From Branchiostoma floridae (taxonomy: Eukaryota; Chordata; Leptocardii; Amphioxiformes; Branchiostomatidae): DNA of 64,000 nt. A program made the position numbers and the translations under genes. Positions 37,201 to 51,200 of the stretch are shown here, one piece after another (the first letter of the stretch is position 1; every line of letters begins with the position of its first letter). Under the pieces are notes generated by a model. The model did not search any database and was not told the DNA's origin. It worked only from the letters and a program-made list of their open reading frames with translations. The DNA is taken from assembly GCF_000003815.2 (NCBI RefSeq), contig NC_049988.1, positions 14,252,400-14,316,399 on the forward strand, given 5' to 3'.

Positions 37201-40200
37201 TTATTAGGGACTATTTGGTCATCTGGTCACTTCACTTAAAATTCCGAAGCGGAACCTTAAATAACACAAATAAACGTAAAATATATGAAAAGATAAAGAT
37301 TATTTCAATTCAAGTCGAACACAGTATGAGGGTTAATGTGCATGACCTTGGTCTTGGACCCGTTTAGGAGTAGACCAATCTCCTGGGTGGCATACTCTAC
37401 ACGGTGGAGAAAGACTTGAGCAGCGCCGATTGTATCTTCAAGTAGACAGATGTCGTCCGCAAATTCTAAATCCGACAAAACTACAGCTGGGTGTCGGGAG
37501 CTCTGTCTTCTCCTCAGAGTGAGGCCGTCGTTGGTATTGACAGCCTTGCGCAGTGCATAATCCAATGCAACGATGAAGAGAAACGGAACCAGGGGATCAC
37601 CCTGCAGGACACCCGTATTGATGTTGAAGGTGTCAGTTTCACCTTCAGGGGTAGGGACGGTAGCGATGGTGTCGGCGTACATTACCCTGATTGCGTCGAC
37701 TATAGGCGCGGGCACACCGTAGGTCTCAAGGATCTTGAACATTTTGGTGCGGTTAATCGAGTCAAAAGCTTTTTTGAAGTCGATGAAAATAAGCACTGCC
37801 TCTTTTTGGTGGTTTTGCACCTCTTCAATGATTCGGCGTAGAGCAAGGATTTGGGCTGACGTTGAGCGCGAGGGACGAAAGCCGTTCTGATTGGGGCGTA
37901 AGAGCTTGTCAACGACTGGCCTAATTCTGTTGAGCAGAAGGCTGTTGTACACTTTTGCGGCTATCTGGGTGAGGGATATGCCCCTGTAATTGTCGGGGAG
38001 GGTAAGGTTTCCCTTCTTTGGGACTGGAACTATACCTATTAACCCTCCTACTGTCCCTCAGGTCTTAAAAGCAAGTGATGGAACAGTTAACGCTAGTTCA
38101 CCTTTATCCGTAGGGTGTCCGTTGCTCTTGAAAAACGGGTAGTTAGGGGTATCAAGTCGACGGACGACAGTTTCAAACTACAATAGTTTACAACTTGAAA
38201 CCACCGTCCGTCGACTTGACATCTCTTTATACCATGTGGGTAAACACAACGAATATAGGTTACCCTGCGGATAAAGGTGAACTAGCGTTATAGAACAAGT
38301 CACTGACTTGAAGTATCTTGGCAGCTTCTCCCGAATATAGCCTACGATGTCAGTCACCGAATCGGGCTAGCCGCATGATGGGGAGCATCCCATTCCGTCA
38401 GAAAGGTGTGGAAGGCTCCAATTCAAAACGCCACCAAGATCAAAGTCTTCAGATCGAGTGTTGAGTCCATTTTACTCTACGGGTCCAACTCTTGGTCTTT
38501 AACTAAAACCTTGTCCAAGAAGCTCGACGGGAACTAACGTTATACCCGACTCCTTCGTGCCACCTTGGATGTTGACTGGAAGAGTCATACCTCTAACACA
38601 CAACTCTATAATGCCACGGATTTCTAGAGTCATCCGCGACCGACGCCTGGCCCTTGCTGGTTGTTGCGCCCCGAACCGTGCCTGCCCCATTCCGTGCCCA
38701 TTCAAGCACGAAACGTGGCACTGCCCGACTGCCCCGGTCTGTGCCCAGAAGCGCTGTCAATCACTATGACTGACGGGGTAGTGATAACTAATTATTCACG
38801 CCCATGTTTCCAAATAAGGCTTGATCTTGTCCTTTTTGATTCCCACTATATGATTTTCATCCATAAAACTGTGCATATCGAAGACACAGAATTTAGCACG
38901 TATATGTGATCTAGAGTGCATCCCATTTATATTACATTTAGATATACCACATATAAACATGACAACGTCCAGCTGCACCTTGATCAAGTCTCCAAGCCTT
39001 AATGATTCAGTTCGTTGTGTCAGACCTCAGTGCACAATTATCTGAGGCACAGTTTGTGCCCCGAACCTTGCTTTGCCCGAAACCGTGCCTTGTGGTTTAA
39101 ATCTACAGCCTTGGATATATATATATAATACATATCATTGTTGTAGAAATTAGTGCTATGACATCCGTCTGTCTTTGCCACATCAACTCTAAGTCCGTAA
39201 CTGCTCCAAGACGAGCGTGAATTACGTTGATTCTTCCTCATCACAGCACCCCGAAAAACAAAGATGGCGGGGCTGCAGGGAAAAAAGCACGTTGGACAGA
39301 CTCCTCCCCTTAAAACACTAAGCTCCGCCCCAAAGCACAGTATGGGACAAGGTCCCCTGCGTGCCCAGAACTGTGCGCGATTGGGCACGATACGGGGCAG
39401 TCCCCGCGTGTCACAAACCGTGCTTTTGCCCCAGGCACGGTTTTGGGCACACGGGGGGGTTGGCGGAAACGGCTGCCCAGTCGGTCGGCGGAAACGGCTG
39501 CCCGGTCCGGTCCGGAGGTTGGTTTTGGGGGTTTCGAGTATACCAAATGTAAACAAGTGGCTTGCTATCGCAGCAGTAATTTAAGTGCATTTCTCGTGTA
39601 GGCTGACCCTACAATTTACAGTAGCGCTAATATCGTAAACATTACCGTAATTTCGGAAATTCGAAAACACAAACACGGCAAAATTTCGAACTTTGTACAC
39701 GTTTTCGGTGAACACCAGATTTCGGTGCTACCAGCTCATTAACGCTAATAAGGTCGATAATGAGCCGCGCCGTGTCCTCACCGTAAGAACTGATTTGCGC
39801 CTTGATTTTTTTTTCTTGATTTTCTTGATTCTTTTCAAAAATGTAATCCCCAACACTAGTTTTATATTCATATACTCTGGAATGGGAAACTATAGGTTGG
39901 ATTGATTTGATTCATCGGAAGTTTTCGGCATTCCATGCAGCGCACATTAACGTTAGGTCGTTGACCCCAAATACGCAGTGCGTGTGGCCACATGGATATG
40001 TGTGAGGCGCTTCTAATAGGGGACAGTAGTAAACTTAATTATTACTTGTTCTTCGGAATAGCTTTAGACAAAAAAGATGTGGCTATTGATCAGAGTATGA
40101 GTCATTCGTGTTGAAGATTAATTGCTAACTAAGAATTTTTCTCGAGCCGACCGTGGCCACGTTGTTTATCGCGGTGTTATTTGGGCTCTAGCCGCTCTGC

Positions 40201-43200
40201 CGAACTGAGACTGGTGGGGATTATGCTGACTTTCAGTGCTTTGACCACGAACACATTTATTAAATCATTGGTTAAATCTTTATTATCTTTATTATCTTAT
40301 CATTTCCGACATGTGAGAAGATAGTATCGGGATCAATCAAAGAATTGCTGTGGGGGAAATCTTCAGACACTGGTGAAATCACCATTTTTATCTTTCAAGA
40401 ATTCAATGTTCGATGACAAGTTTGCTTACGAGGAGGAAAGACTACGGCGGAGCCGTTTTCGTGTGAAGTAACAAAATTATGTGAAAACATTGTACATAAT
40501 TAATATATAATTGACTACATTAGTTTAAACCAGAACCTGACACACAAAAATTGAATCCATGCGTTTGTAAATGTACATTTTAGTATTGATTTAACTAAAT
40601 TTGAATTCTTTTACAGTTCTTAGAGATAGTTTCTCCTCGGACATGTCAGACAGCTCGGTGCGGTAGTGCTGTCAAAATTGATTGATTTTGTCGCTGGCGC
40701 CCGCGGCACATATGGTATACTAGATCAAAGGACCGCCACCCTGTACAACCTTGACGTAGCAAACTTCTGACGTTCTGTACTGGGGGACGTTCGAATAGTA
40801 GCAGCTGGGAATGGGACAATCTTACCAAGAAATGTCAAATTAATTTTTTTTCAAAAGATAAGTAATTTGGCCAGCTTCCTTTGAACATTTAGCAACATTA
40901 CATCTAACAACCGTTATGGAATATTTAAGTAGGCATTTTGTTTACTTCACTTACACTACTGTATGCAATACTGGAAACCCCCAAAACCAACCTCAGGACC
41001 GAACCGGGCAGCGGTTTCCGCCGACCGACCGGGCAGCCGTTTCCGCCAACCCCACACGGGGACTGCCCCAAACCGTGCCTAGGCACGGTTTGTGGGAAGG
41101 CACGGTTCGGGGCGCAACACTGGTCATGTGATGCGTCACGACCAGATGGCCGGAAGGGTTCTTCTCTGGAGGCCAAACGACAAGGGAAGATGCGGCCGAC
41201 CATCCCTCAGACCCTTATTAAAAGAGGGTGACTGAGGAAGACGTTGGTCTCCAAGATGGAGACCTTCTGTCTTGAGCGACAGAGTCGTCTGGAATAACTT
41301 TATAGTGTCACCGGAAGGATGAACTGAACTGAACAAGTCGAACATAAACAGAACGACCGAAAACTGAATGTTTCACACCCCGCCCCTACTGTAAGTGGAA
41401 CAATCCACAATGAGACAGATTTAGGTCTCATTCCACAATTTCGCCGTCCCATAGGAATACAGCTTAAACCACACACAACTTCTATGCCCGCAAATCAATT
41501 GAAAAACAGTATTTCTGGAGATGTTTTGCTTTCTATTGCAAGTGCACTAGTTCGTTAGGCAATAAAAAATGACACCCAAATCTAGACGACTAAACTATAG
41601 TTATCGGATTTCAAACTGCGAGTACCCGATAGCCGCTCGAGAGCCTGTACTATCCCAAATGTGCTCTATCCCAAAAGCGCTTTTAGGATAGAAGCGCGTC
41701 TGGGATAAGCCTGCATCCTAAATGTGCTTCTATTCTAAAAGCGCCCTAAGCCAGAGCGCATCCTGGATATCCCAGACGCGCTTCTTTGTCGCCGTCAATC
41801 ATGGTGATTGACAGGACCGCAAGCGGTGATTGTTTCCATATTTGGTTCGACCTCGCGATCGCGAGACGTCGCGACAGTCTACTTGCGATAATTGCGCTGA
41901 ATGCTGGCTGATGCGCGAATTCCACCATTTAGAGTCATTTATTCAAGACATCTTCTTTCTGAAATAAAAGCATGGAGGGACTGAATGTGATGATATATAT
42001 CTGCAACAGTCTTTTTAGTTAGTGATGAAATTTCTCAAAGCCCTGTCGTACTGTATAGTAGCTTTTATTTCTCCTTCATGGATATGAAAAGAAAAGATGA
42101 CAAATCTTCTAATGGAAGTTATCTTTATTGCAAGTTAATGCACAGAGGTAATTATACACTGCTGAATACAATATGTACACAGTGTACACAGATAATGGGA
42201 CATTTATCAAACTTAATTCCATGCAGATTAAACACTATTTTGTCCTTTTGATTCTCACTATATGGTTTTCATCAATCTAATTGTGCATGGAAGACACAGA
42301 AAGCAATTCTCAATAGTGCATCCAAAGATGTACTACAAAATGTACCATATAAAATGTATTACAAAATGTACCATAATAAAACATGATGACAGTCAGTGAA
42401 AACGTCCAGCTGCACATTGATCAATTCCCCAAGCCATTCAGTTCCCAGGTTGTATTCTATCGCAAAAGTGCTTCTGGGATAGAAGCAGATGTTCGTCTAA
42501 CAAGAAAAGTATCTTGTCGTCTATCCTAAAAAGCGCTTCTGGGATAAACTGTGCTTTATCCCAAAAGCGCTTCTGGGATATCCAGAATACGTCGCAAGCG
42601 AAGGAGCGCATTCTGGATATCCTAGAAGCGCTTTTGGGATAGAAGCACATTTGGGGTAGATCTGCATCCAAAATCTGCGTCTATCCTAAAAGCGCTTCTA
42701 GGATATCCAGAACACGTCGCAAGTGAAGAAGCGCATTCTGGATATCCTGAATGCGCTCCTGTCGAAGGCGGCCGACATCTGTCTTCTCCTGTGCAGACTT
42801 TAATTTCAGCTTCTGGTTTTGTTTCGAACTATCGAACCGGAGATAGCGATACTACCTCGGTGTGTTGGGTCTATGCAGTCAACACGTCACGAGAAAATGG
42901 CAGCGGTCATTTCTGGCGATTGTTTACGCCCAAGTTTCCATATTTAATTCGGCCTCGCGACACCTGCCGTAATCTACGTGATGGAAATACGCAGTTTATA
43001 AAGCAAGCGCTGAACCTAGATTTTACGTGATTATGTGAGGGTGAGCAGAGAATTAGGCCTGGCCGCAGCACTCAAAACAAAGGAACGTACACGTCCGCAA
43101 ATCGATGGCATTACGAAACTTTCCGGCATGATCATAGCAGTAATATACAAGCTTTCATCTCAAATCCTTCTGATATCAAGAGGGGGCGATTTAAGGGAAT

Positions 43201-46200
43201 TTATCATCCACCTAAACACAAGCTTTTGACACCCAATCTTTTTTTTGGGCATGGACTCTTTGTACAGGAACGAGACCTTTAGAGTCATTGTTCTTTAGAG
43301 TCATTGTTCGAGTCACGGGAAGCTTGGGGAGACACACAGGAACCAGCGAAAGTTGAATACCAGGGAAGAACCCGTGGCGGCAAAGGAAAATAGAAAGCGA
43401 TTCCAACAAGGTTACCTTGAGGATACTGTATTACCTAATAGATGTTATTTGCATCATAGTGATTTGGCTTTCTGCTAAGCTGCATTAGTGGTTCATCTGT
43501 TTCTAGAAACACTATACAATTCTAATTTGTGGCAGTGGAACAGTTAAAATAGATACCAAAATGCAAATGAGTCTAATTTGCATAATTAATTCAAAAGTGG
43601 TATTGTAATGACATTGGAATGTCAACATTGTGACCTGTGTAAGTTAGTTAAGGCGTACATAACCAATCATAGATTATGTAGATGTGGAAGTCATTTACAT
43701 AAGCAGAATATTTCATGGAGATATGAGGTCTCCAAACTCTTGTTATCTCCATAAAAAATGGAGATATAGTTTTGGGTGTGTCTGTCTGTGTGTCTGTGTT
43801 TGTGTCTGTTTGTGTTTCCGGATATTTGTGGTCAACATAACTCAAGAACCTCTTGATGGATTGTCACGATATTCGGTATGTGGGTAGGTGTTGGAAAGAC
43901 GAAGGTCAAGGTCATGGTATGTGACCTTGGTACTGCAGAAATTCGTTTTTTTATATCTTTTGACCTGGATGTGCTATGGTCTTGATTTTTTGGTGGCAGA
44001 TAACTGATGATGTAAGGAATATGTCGTGTATGTTTGGGTCCCCTAGCAGGTTGCTCTGGAACTGCAGGGGCATTTTTCTCAAAACCTTCTTAGGAGGATA
44101 ACTGGACAAGGGAACGGCAAATTTAGATGATATTTGGCATGTACGTAGCTTAGACAGAGATGTACATTATCAGTGGAAATTATTCAAACTGGCACTTAAT
44201 TTTCATAATTAATGAGGGAAATCTATATTTGTAGTTTTTGCCATTGTAAGACTCAAATATCTGTCATATATGTAGTTTGTGGCTGGTAGGACATTAACAG
44301 ATATCTATTATGCAAATATGTCCCTAATTTGCATAATAAACGTGCCATAATTCTTCTTAATGGTAAAAAAATGGTAAAAAAATGCACAATCAACATTGTG
44401 ACCTGAGTGTAAGTTATCTAAATGTATACATAACCAAGCATAGATTATGCAAATGTGGAAATTATTTACATAATCAGACTATTTCAAGGAGATTTGAGGT
44501 CTCCGAACTCTTGTTGCAACTGTAATCACAGTTGGCTCAAAAGCCTGAAACAGGAAAACTGTAAGCTTACATAGTCATAAGTTAAACCACTATGGTGATG
44601 GCTTGCAAGTTATAAAAGCCTAAGTAACAAGAGTTCGGAGGCCTCATACCTCCATGAAATATTCTGATTATGCAAATGAATTTGACATCTTCCAAATTTA
44701 TGCTTGGTTATATTATCATCATCATCATCACGGGCGACTTGCCCGGACCAGGTCCACTCTTTCTCTCCAGACTGCTCTGTCCCCCAAAGCGTTCTTTAAG
44801 TCCTCAACCAACACCCCCATATCAGCAGCAAGCTGGTCTATGTAGATTAGTCGGGGTCGCCCAGCATGTGTACACCCGTGTAGGTATGCTTGGTTATGTA
44901 CACCTTTAACTATTTACTTACACAGGTCATAATGTTACCAATCCAATTATTAACAACATGAATTAGGACACATTGACAGCAATAATGCAAATTAGGGACT
45001 TACATGTATTTGCATAATTGATATATCTGCTAATCTTCCACATGCCACGCACTACATGTTACATGTATTTGAGTGGTATAATGGAAAACACTGTAAATAT
45101 AGATTTTCCTCATTAAGTATGCAAATTAAGTCCAAATATGCATAATTTGCACTTTATTATGTATATCTCAAGGATAACTGAATGCAAAATATCGCGGAAA
45201 TCCATTGTTCCTATGTTCCGTCATACTCATTGGGAGATTTTGACAAAAATGCCCCTGCAGTTCTAGAGCAGGCTGCTTGGGGGCTCAAACATACATCACT
45301 TCTTCAATACATCACAACCTATCTGCCACCAAGAAAAAACAAGGCTATAGCATGTCCAGGTCAAAAGATCCCAAAACGTTCTGCTGCAGTACCAAGGTCA
45401 CACACCAGAAGGCCAAAATCAAACTTGACCTTCATCTTTCCAACACCTACCCACATACCAAATATCGTTACAATCCATCCAGAGGTTCTAAAAGTTAAGC
45501 TGACCACAAAAACTATAAAATGCATTTAAGTTCGCAGACTCTGAGGTAGTACCATGCACTGTAGTCTCTTACTGCCATGGAAAAATGTTTGTGGTGGTCT
45601 TAAATTTGCGCTAAAGTGGCCGCTGTAAAAACCGTAAACTGCAAATTAATGTTTCTGAATTTACAGTATCTGGAAACACAGACAGACACACCAAAAAATA
45701 TTTTTGATGGTGGTAAAAATGTACCCATATTGATCCGTATAGTTGACTTGTGCAAAAATGGACAAAAGAAAGCTGTTTCGGCTCTCTTTGTTAGACCTTG
45801 TGCAAAATAAAGACTAAGAAAGAATAAGGCAATTGAAGATCTCAAAGAAGGTAGAATGGCCAACAACTATTTAATAGATAATGCTAAACCAGAGCCCCCT
45901 CCCTCAATCCACCAAATGCAGAGATACATTTACATACATGTAATCATAGACATTTTGTCAATCCTCTAGGCCACTGCACTTATGCTGAAGCTAAAGGAGG
46001 AACATGATAAATGTACAGAGCAACTTCAAGGCCTCTTTCAAAGTACAACATTGCTCTTGCCAGATGTGGACGATGGTATCTCTGGCCAGCTAGGCAATGG
46101 ACAACTGACTGCAGAGTTCTCACAAAGGCTTAAACAAAGTGTCCCTAAGCTGATATCGCCGAAATGCCCCATACTGGTAGCTGGTAAGTGTCAATGTCTA

Positions 46201-48229
46201 CCTATAGCTACCTAGAACAGTAACTTTATATACAGTAGATAAAATTGAGGTTTGTTTGCAGTGCGCAACACTATTTTTCTTGCTGTGAATAGGTGCGTAT
46301 GCATGGCGCGTTCTGACCGTATTCCAGATGCACCCATGTTATCATAATACGCATATCCCATTTCTGACAAATGCTAAGCGTACTTATTCCTGGCTCATTC
46401 CCGAAATATTGATCAATTGATAAACGTGTGTTTCTATTACTAGTGCAAATTCCATAGTGTGATCTGTAAAATTTTATCATCATGGGCTGCCTGAAATATG
46501 AACCATCGTATCAATACCAAATCTGAGTGCACCCTGGGTTTTCAATACAGCACACTATCTTAAAAACACTTAATCTGTGCATTTGTCAATTACATTTAAC
46601 TTACATTCCGTTGCCTGATCGCAGAACAAATGGTACTAATTCCTGTAACTTCTTGACATCGTGGGTGAAATATACGCACGAATGTGTGACCCCCCCTTTA
46701 AGGGCCATGTAAGGGGGGTTCACACATGCGCATATTTCACGTTCACATGAGTTCCTTTTTAACATTTTTTGCTGATTTCTTTTACCACCAGTTGGACACA
46801 CAATGCATACAGGTCAATGCATAGTACGCATCTGAATTGTTTTGTGTTAAGTTTTAGGTAGGCAGGCATACGCACAGTACGCCTGATAGTTTTAGACATG
46901 CACAAAACTATCGTAAGTACGCTGTTAAAGATATCATACGTAATTATTTGCAGTTCATCGGTCCCATGTTGGTCGAGTATGCTATGTGTTTCGAGGTGAT
47001 ATGTTGATCTCCCGGTCAGCTCTGAGAGGCGTAGATACAAATGTATAGCGTATGTGCAGTGTGCATACAATGCACGAATTAGTACCGTTCGTGACGCGTG
47101 ACGTATAATTCAATTTATTTTGAAAATTCCACATGTTGGTTAACGGCTGTGTATTGACAGAATTTCATGTGGACCTCATACTCACTTGAAAATATACGCA
47201 TGTGTAAACCCACCTTTATCATATGTTTATGTCCAAAATTACCCAGCATTTGAACTAGGCCGTACTGGGCTTATCCTTGTGTAGCTAAAACTTACACAAA
47301 ACGATTGAGATGCATATTTTGCATACGACTGTGTGTGAAAAATGTCATACGAACTCATACTCAAACTGATAAATGCACAATGGAGGAGCCCCTGAAACCC
47401 AATGCACAGTGGTTGATGTGCACTAAAAGGAGATTTTCAGTGATATTATGATGGTGCTTTGTACTATGTATGTGTAATGATATTTGTCTGCAGATTTATT
47501 AGGACTTAAATGGTGGATTATCTACATCTGTGCTATAATAATTGAATAGTAGAGATGCAGCATACACTTGATGCATGGGTCATCCTTTCCTGTTCCTCTA
47601 TGACCTCAATGAAAAGCGACCTGCAGGCCGATTTGGGCTTATCATGAATAAACAAAGTTCCATCAAACAAACTTTGAAACTCGCATGTTGCACCTTTTGA
47701 TACCCATCATTTAGCCTATTTGTTATTTTAATGTTAAAAAAAGTCCAAATTTCAGATAACAAATTGGCAGTGATTTTCACATATTGTTGCCTGTTTGCAC
47801 CATTATGCAAATGTCTATCACAAACAGGTGCGCCTGGCCAGTGAGAAACAAGCTTTAATGCCCTTTTACCAAGCCCAAGAGAAATTGCAAGGTTACCAAC
47901 ATGTAGATTGTTTCATAGGAGAGACGTCGTCAGGAAAAAGCAGTCTACTAAACCTGATTCTTGGCGAAGAGATGCTGCCAACATCTACCCTCAGTACCAC
48001 GTCCATCATCTGTGAGCTGCGGCACGGAGAGCAGAGGAAAGCAAAGGTCTTCACGTGGGATGACCAGGAGATAGATGTCCCCCTGGAGGACAGCAGCTCA
48101 GATAAAAAATCTCTGGAAAAGATCTCAGCCTACATCCACCAAAAGGAAAATCGAGATCAAGAGATTTTTCCTTACAAGCGAGTGGAAATCTACCTTCCGC
48201 TGGAATTTTTAAAGGTTTTTATGGAAGTG

Positions 48230-48288
<59 letters not shown>

Positions 48289-51200
48289 GGGGAGAGAGAG
48301 AGAGAGAGAGAGAAAAGAAAGGAGAGAGAGAGAGAAAAGAAAGGAGAGAAAGAGAGAGAGAAGGGGAGGATGGGAAAGAGAGACAGAAAAAGAGGAGGAG
48401 AGAGAAAAAAGAAATGGAGAGAAAGAGGGGATTGAGAATAGAAAGAGGCAACACTTCATTTGAATGAATGTATTCTTTAAGTGCTTTCGTCTGACATTTT
48501 TAACTGATTTGCAGGGAGGAATCACTATCGTTGACAGCCCAGGAGTGGGGGAAAGTGAAAAGATGGATGAAGTCGTGTTTGACTACATGCAGGAAGCCTT
48601 CGCGTTCATCTACGTCATCAACAGCGCCAATGCTGGGGGCATTCAGAAAGACAGAGTGAGTGGAATCAGTGCTTTACATTTCTTGACTTGTTGAATTTTG
48701 GATGAATCTATTAAGAATTCCCTATTCTTTTTCATTTCACTCCATTTCACTCCATGCCACATACATGTACATACATACATATAACATACACCGTGCATAC
48801 ATACATACATAATATTTAAATCCAAACCACAGGTAATAATGGATGGGAAAATAGTGTTTTATGTTATGTTTTTGCTTCTTCTCAAATTTGCTCAGATGGG
48901 TTCAAGTATTCAGTTTTGGCCAAATGACCCAAAATCTTCCATAGAGGTAGAGGGGGCAAACACCCCCATACCCTGTATATAGTATATAATGAATGCCAGA
49001 GTGAACTACTTTCCAGATGGTACCCAGGCTATATGTGCATAGGACTTTTCACAGTTTTGGCATACACCCCTTTGAAATTATGTATTCTAGGGTTTTTGGC
49101 TATTTTCAGTGAATAACGTAAAATTTAGACTGCTTTGTAACTTTATTAAACTCACATGACCTAAAGTTTGGCTTTGTGGTACCTCGAGCATATGTATGCA
49201 TGTTTAGTATATTTTACAAGTATGACATTTAAGATAATCTGTGGTTGTATTTAAAATAAAATATGTATTCTGGTTTCCTGCATCATGTGAAAGCCGAAGC
49301 TTTTGCACTGCAGGTGCAGAAGGAATAACTGGACAAGTCCATTATTTCATGAGGGTCAACTGGGAACATTTCATTTTGAAGTGGGGCAATGTGTAAACAG
49401 TCCATGTTTGGGCAGAAGTAACTTTGGGAAAAGGTTGATTTGCATCAGGACTATAGGGAGAGGTCAGAGGAAGAGAAACATGCTGTATTAGCTTGTAAAT
49501 GATGTCTTTCTAGGTGTAGCTGCTGATTAAGCAATTATTGTTATATTTTCATTGTGATGTCTTCACAGCTTGGAAGGTTGATAAATGCTGTCAGCACTAA
49601 GGGAAGAGAGCAACTTGAAGATGGGCAGCTCAAGAGTAACTCAAGGAAGGATGCTACTACTGCTACTTTTTCTTCTCGATCAGCCATTTTTGTTTGCAAC
49701 AAATGGGACCAAGTACCTGTCCATGAAGCGCAGATAGTCCAAGATGAGCAGCTGCGTGTACTGAGACGCTACTGGCCAGGGTGCACAGAAGACCAGGTCT
49801 TCCAACTTTGCACATCTGACGCAACAAAGGCCCTGCAGCATGGCGTAGTGATGAAGGACTATAGACATTTGTTGGACGGCATAGAGCGGCTCATTCCTAT
49901 CTCACTACGGAACAAGCTGAAAGTTTATCACAGGTGAGAATAAGTGTTGACACGCCCGATATGTTTAAAATACACATCTATATGACTAGTCATTAAGTGA
50001 TATTGTTGCATAGAAAATAATTATTTTATTTACTCCTTTTTGTCCTTGCAGCTTGTTGGAGCAGGTCTTGTGCAGAATCAAGTTCATGCTAAACGCTACC
50101 ATGGCAAATGCAGACACAGAAACAAAGGAGAGACAGGAACGCCTGCATAAGGCCCAAAACGATCTAGACATATTGAAAAGAAATTCGTTCAAGAGGATCA
50201 AAGAGATGAAAGACACCTTGAATGGACACATGAAACATTGTGTAGACAGACTCAGCAATCTCCTAGAAACCGATTCCCGTGTTCAGCAACTGGTCACGCC
50301 ATCATCAAACTTCATTGAGGAATCAGATGTTCACATTGCAGAAAAAGAGTTTAAGTCTATGGTGTGCTTCCGCCTGCAAAACTTCATCATGGATTGGGAA
50401 GAACAAGAAGGACACTTCAAGAAAGTCAAGACGAACACAGAAGAAATGTTTCGAAAGGAACTGTCTAAAATTGAAAGGGAAATGTCGGCCATGGAGCAGA
50501 ATCTCACAGGGCAAACGGGCACAGATGACACAGAGCAAGTGAACCTGACAGAGATTGAGGGCATCAGCTCAGGCACAAGTAGATATGAAGAATCAGTCAT
50601 TGACCTGAAAATCTTAGATAAACTGCAAATTGGAGTTCCATCTCCCCTGTCAATACCACTAGACATCATTGAGTCTCTTCTCTCATCCCCGGCAATGTTT
50701 TCATTCAGCCCAAAGGGTATCTTTAAGATGTTGTTTGAGATAAAATCCAAACAAGAGTTCAATGAAAATAAACTGGAGTACATGAGGAAGCAAGGTCTGA
50801 GAGTGCTGGAGAAATTCAAGGAAAGAGAGACCCTGCGAGTTTTCGTTGAGAACCAGTTGAGGCCATCCTACATCTTCCTGGACAGGTGTGAGGAGAGCAT
50901 CGGCGAGGCTATTGAATCCAATGAAAAACTCATTGAACACTTGAAAGGAGAAGGACGACCCATAGAAAAGGTCAAGCAGGGTGTGGGACGTCTTCAGGAG
51001 GAAGTTGAGAACATTCAAGACAAACTGACCATTTTTGGCATACAGCATGTCAAGGCATTTGACTTTGAAAAAGAGCAGGTGACTGTAGAAGAAACTATCG
51101 CTAGCGGAACGTTTGCCAACATTGCAAGAGGAAAACTGCAAGAAAAGAAGAAAGCAACATCTTGTGAGGTATTGGTTAAAGTCTTCAAGGAAAGATCAGA

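Larger units (their letters stand above)
28253..45969 (+). other. Intron 1 of right paralogue (17.7 kb, repeat-filled)
   Basis: Bounded by GTAAGT and CCTCTAG. Holds foldback elements, LINE fragments of at least three types, a tRNA-derived SINE, several MITEs and several copies of the TTTGCATAAT-rich repeat family. No host exon was recognised inside it. Confidence 0.7.

Noticed and set aside
37308-38062. Retron or diversity-generating reverse transcriptase
   Set aside because: The motif set (NYRGIS, FADD, IDFKKAFDS) and the C-terminal WSLT/RDRRLALAG segment are those of non-LTR retrotransposons; no template repeat or non-coding RNA partner seen.
39038-39556. 172-residue minus-strand frame
   Set aside because: It runs across GGCACGG-type repeats that also appear inverted elsewhere; composition is repeat-driven and no domain is visible.
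41645-42775. CRISPR-like or satellite array
   Set aside because: Units are imperfect palindromes with variable spacing and orientation, not direct repeats with unique spacers.
47795-48463. A single 222-residue protein with an Arg-Glu-rich tail
   Set aside because: The start lies in intron 2 and the tail in intron 3. Paralogue comparison and splice sites show the exon is 47919-48214. Kept only as a possible intron-retention product.
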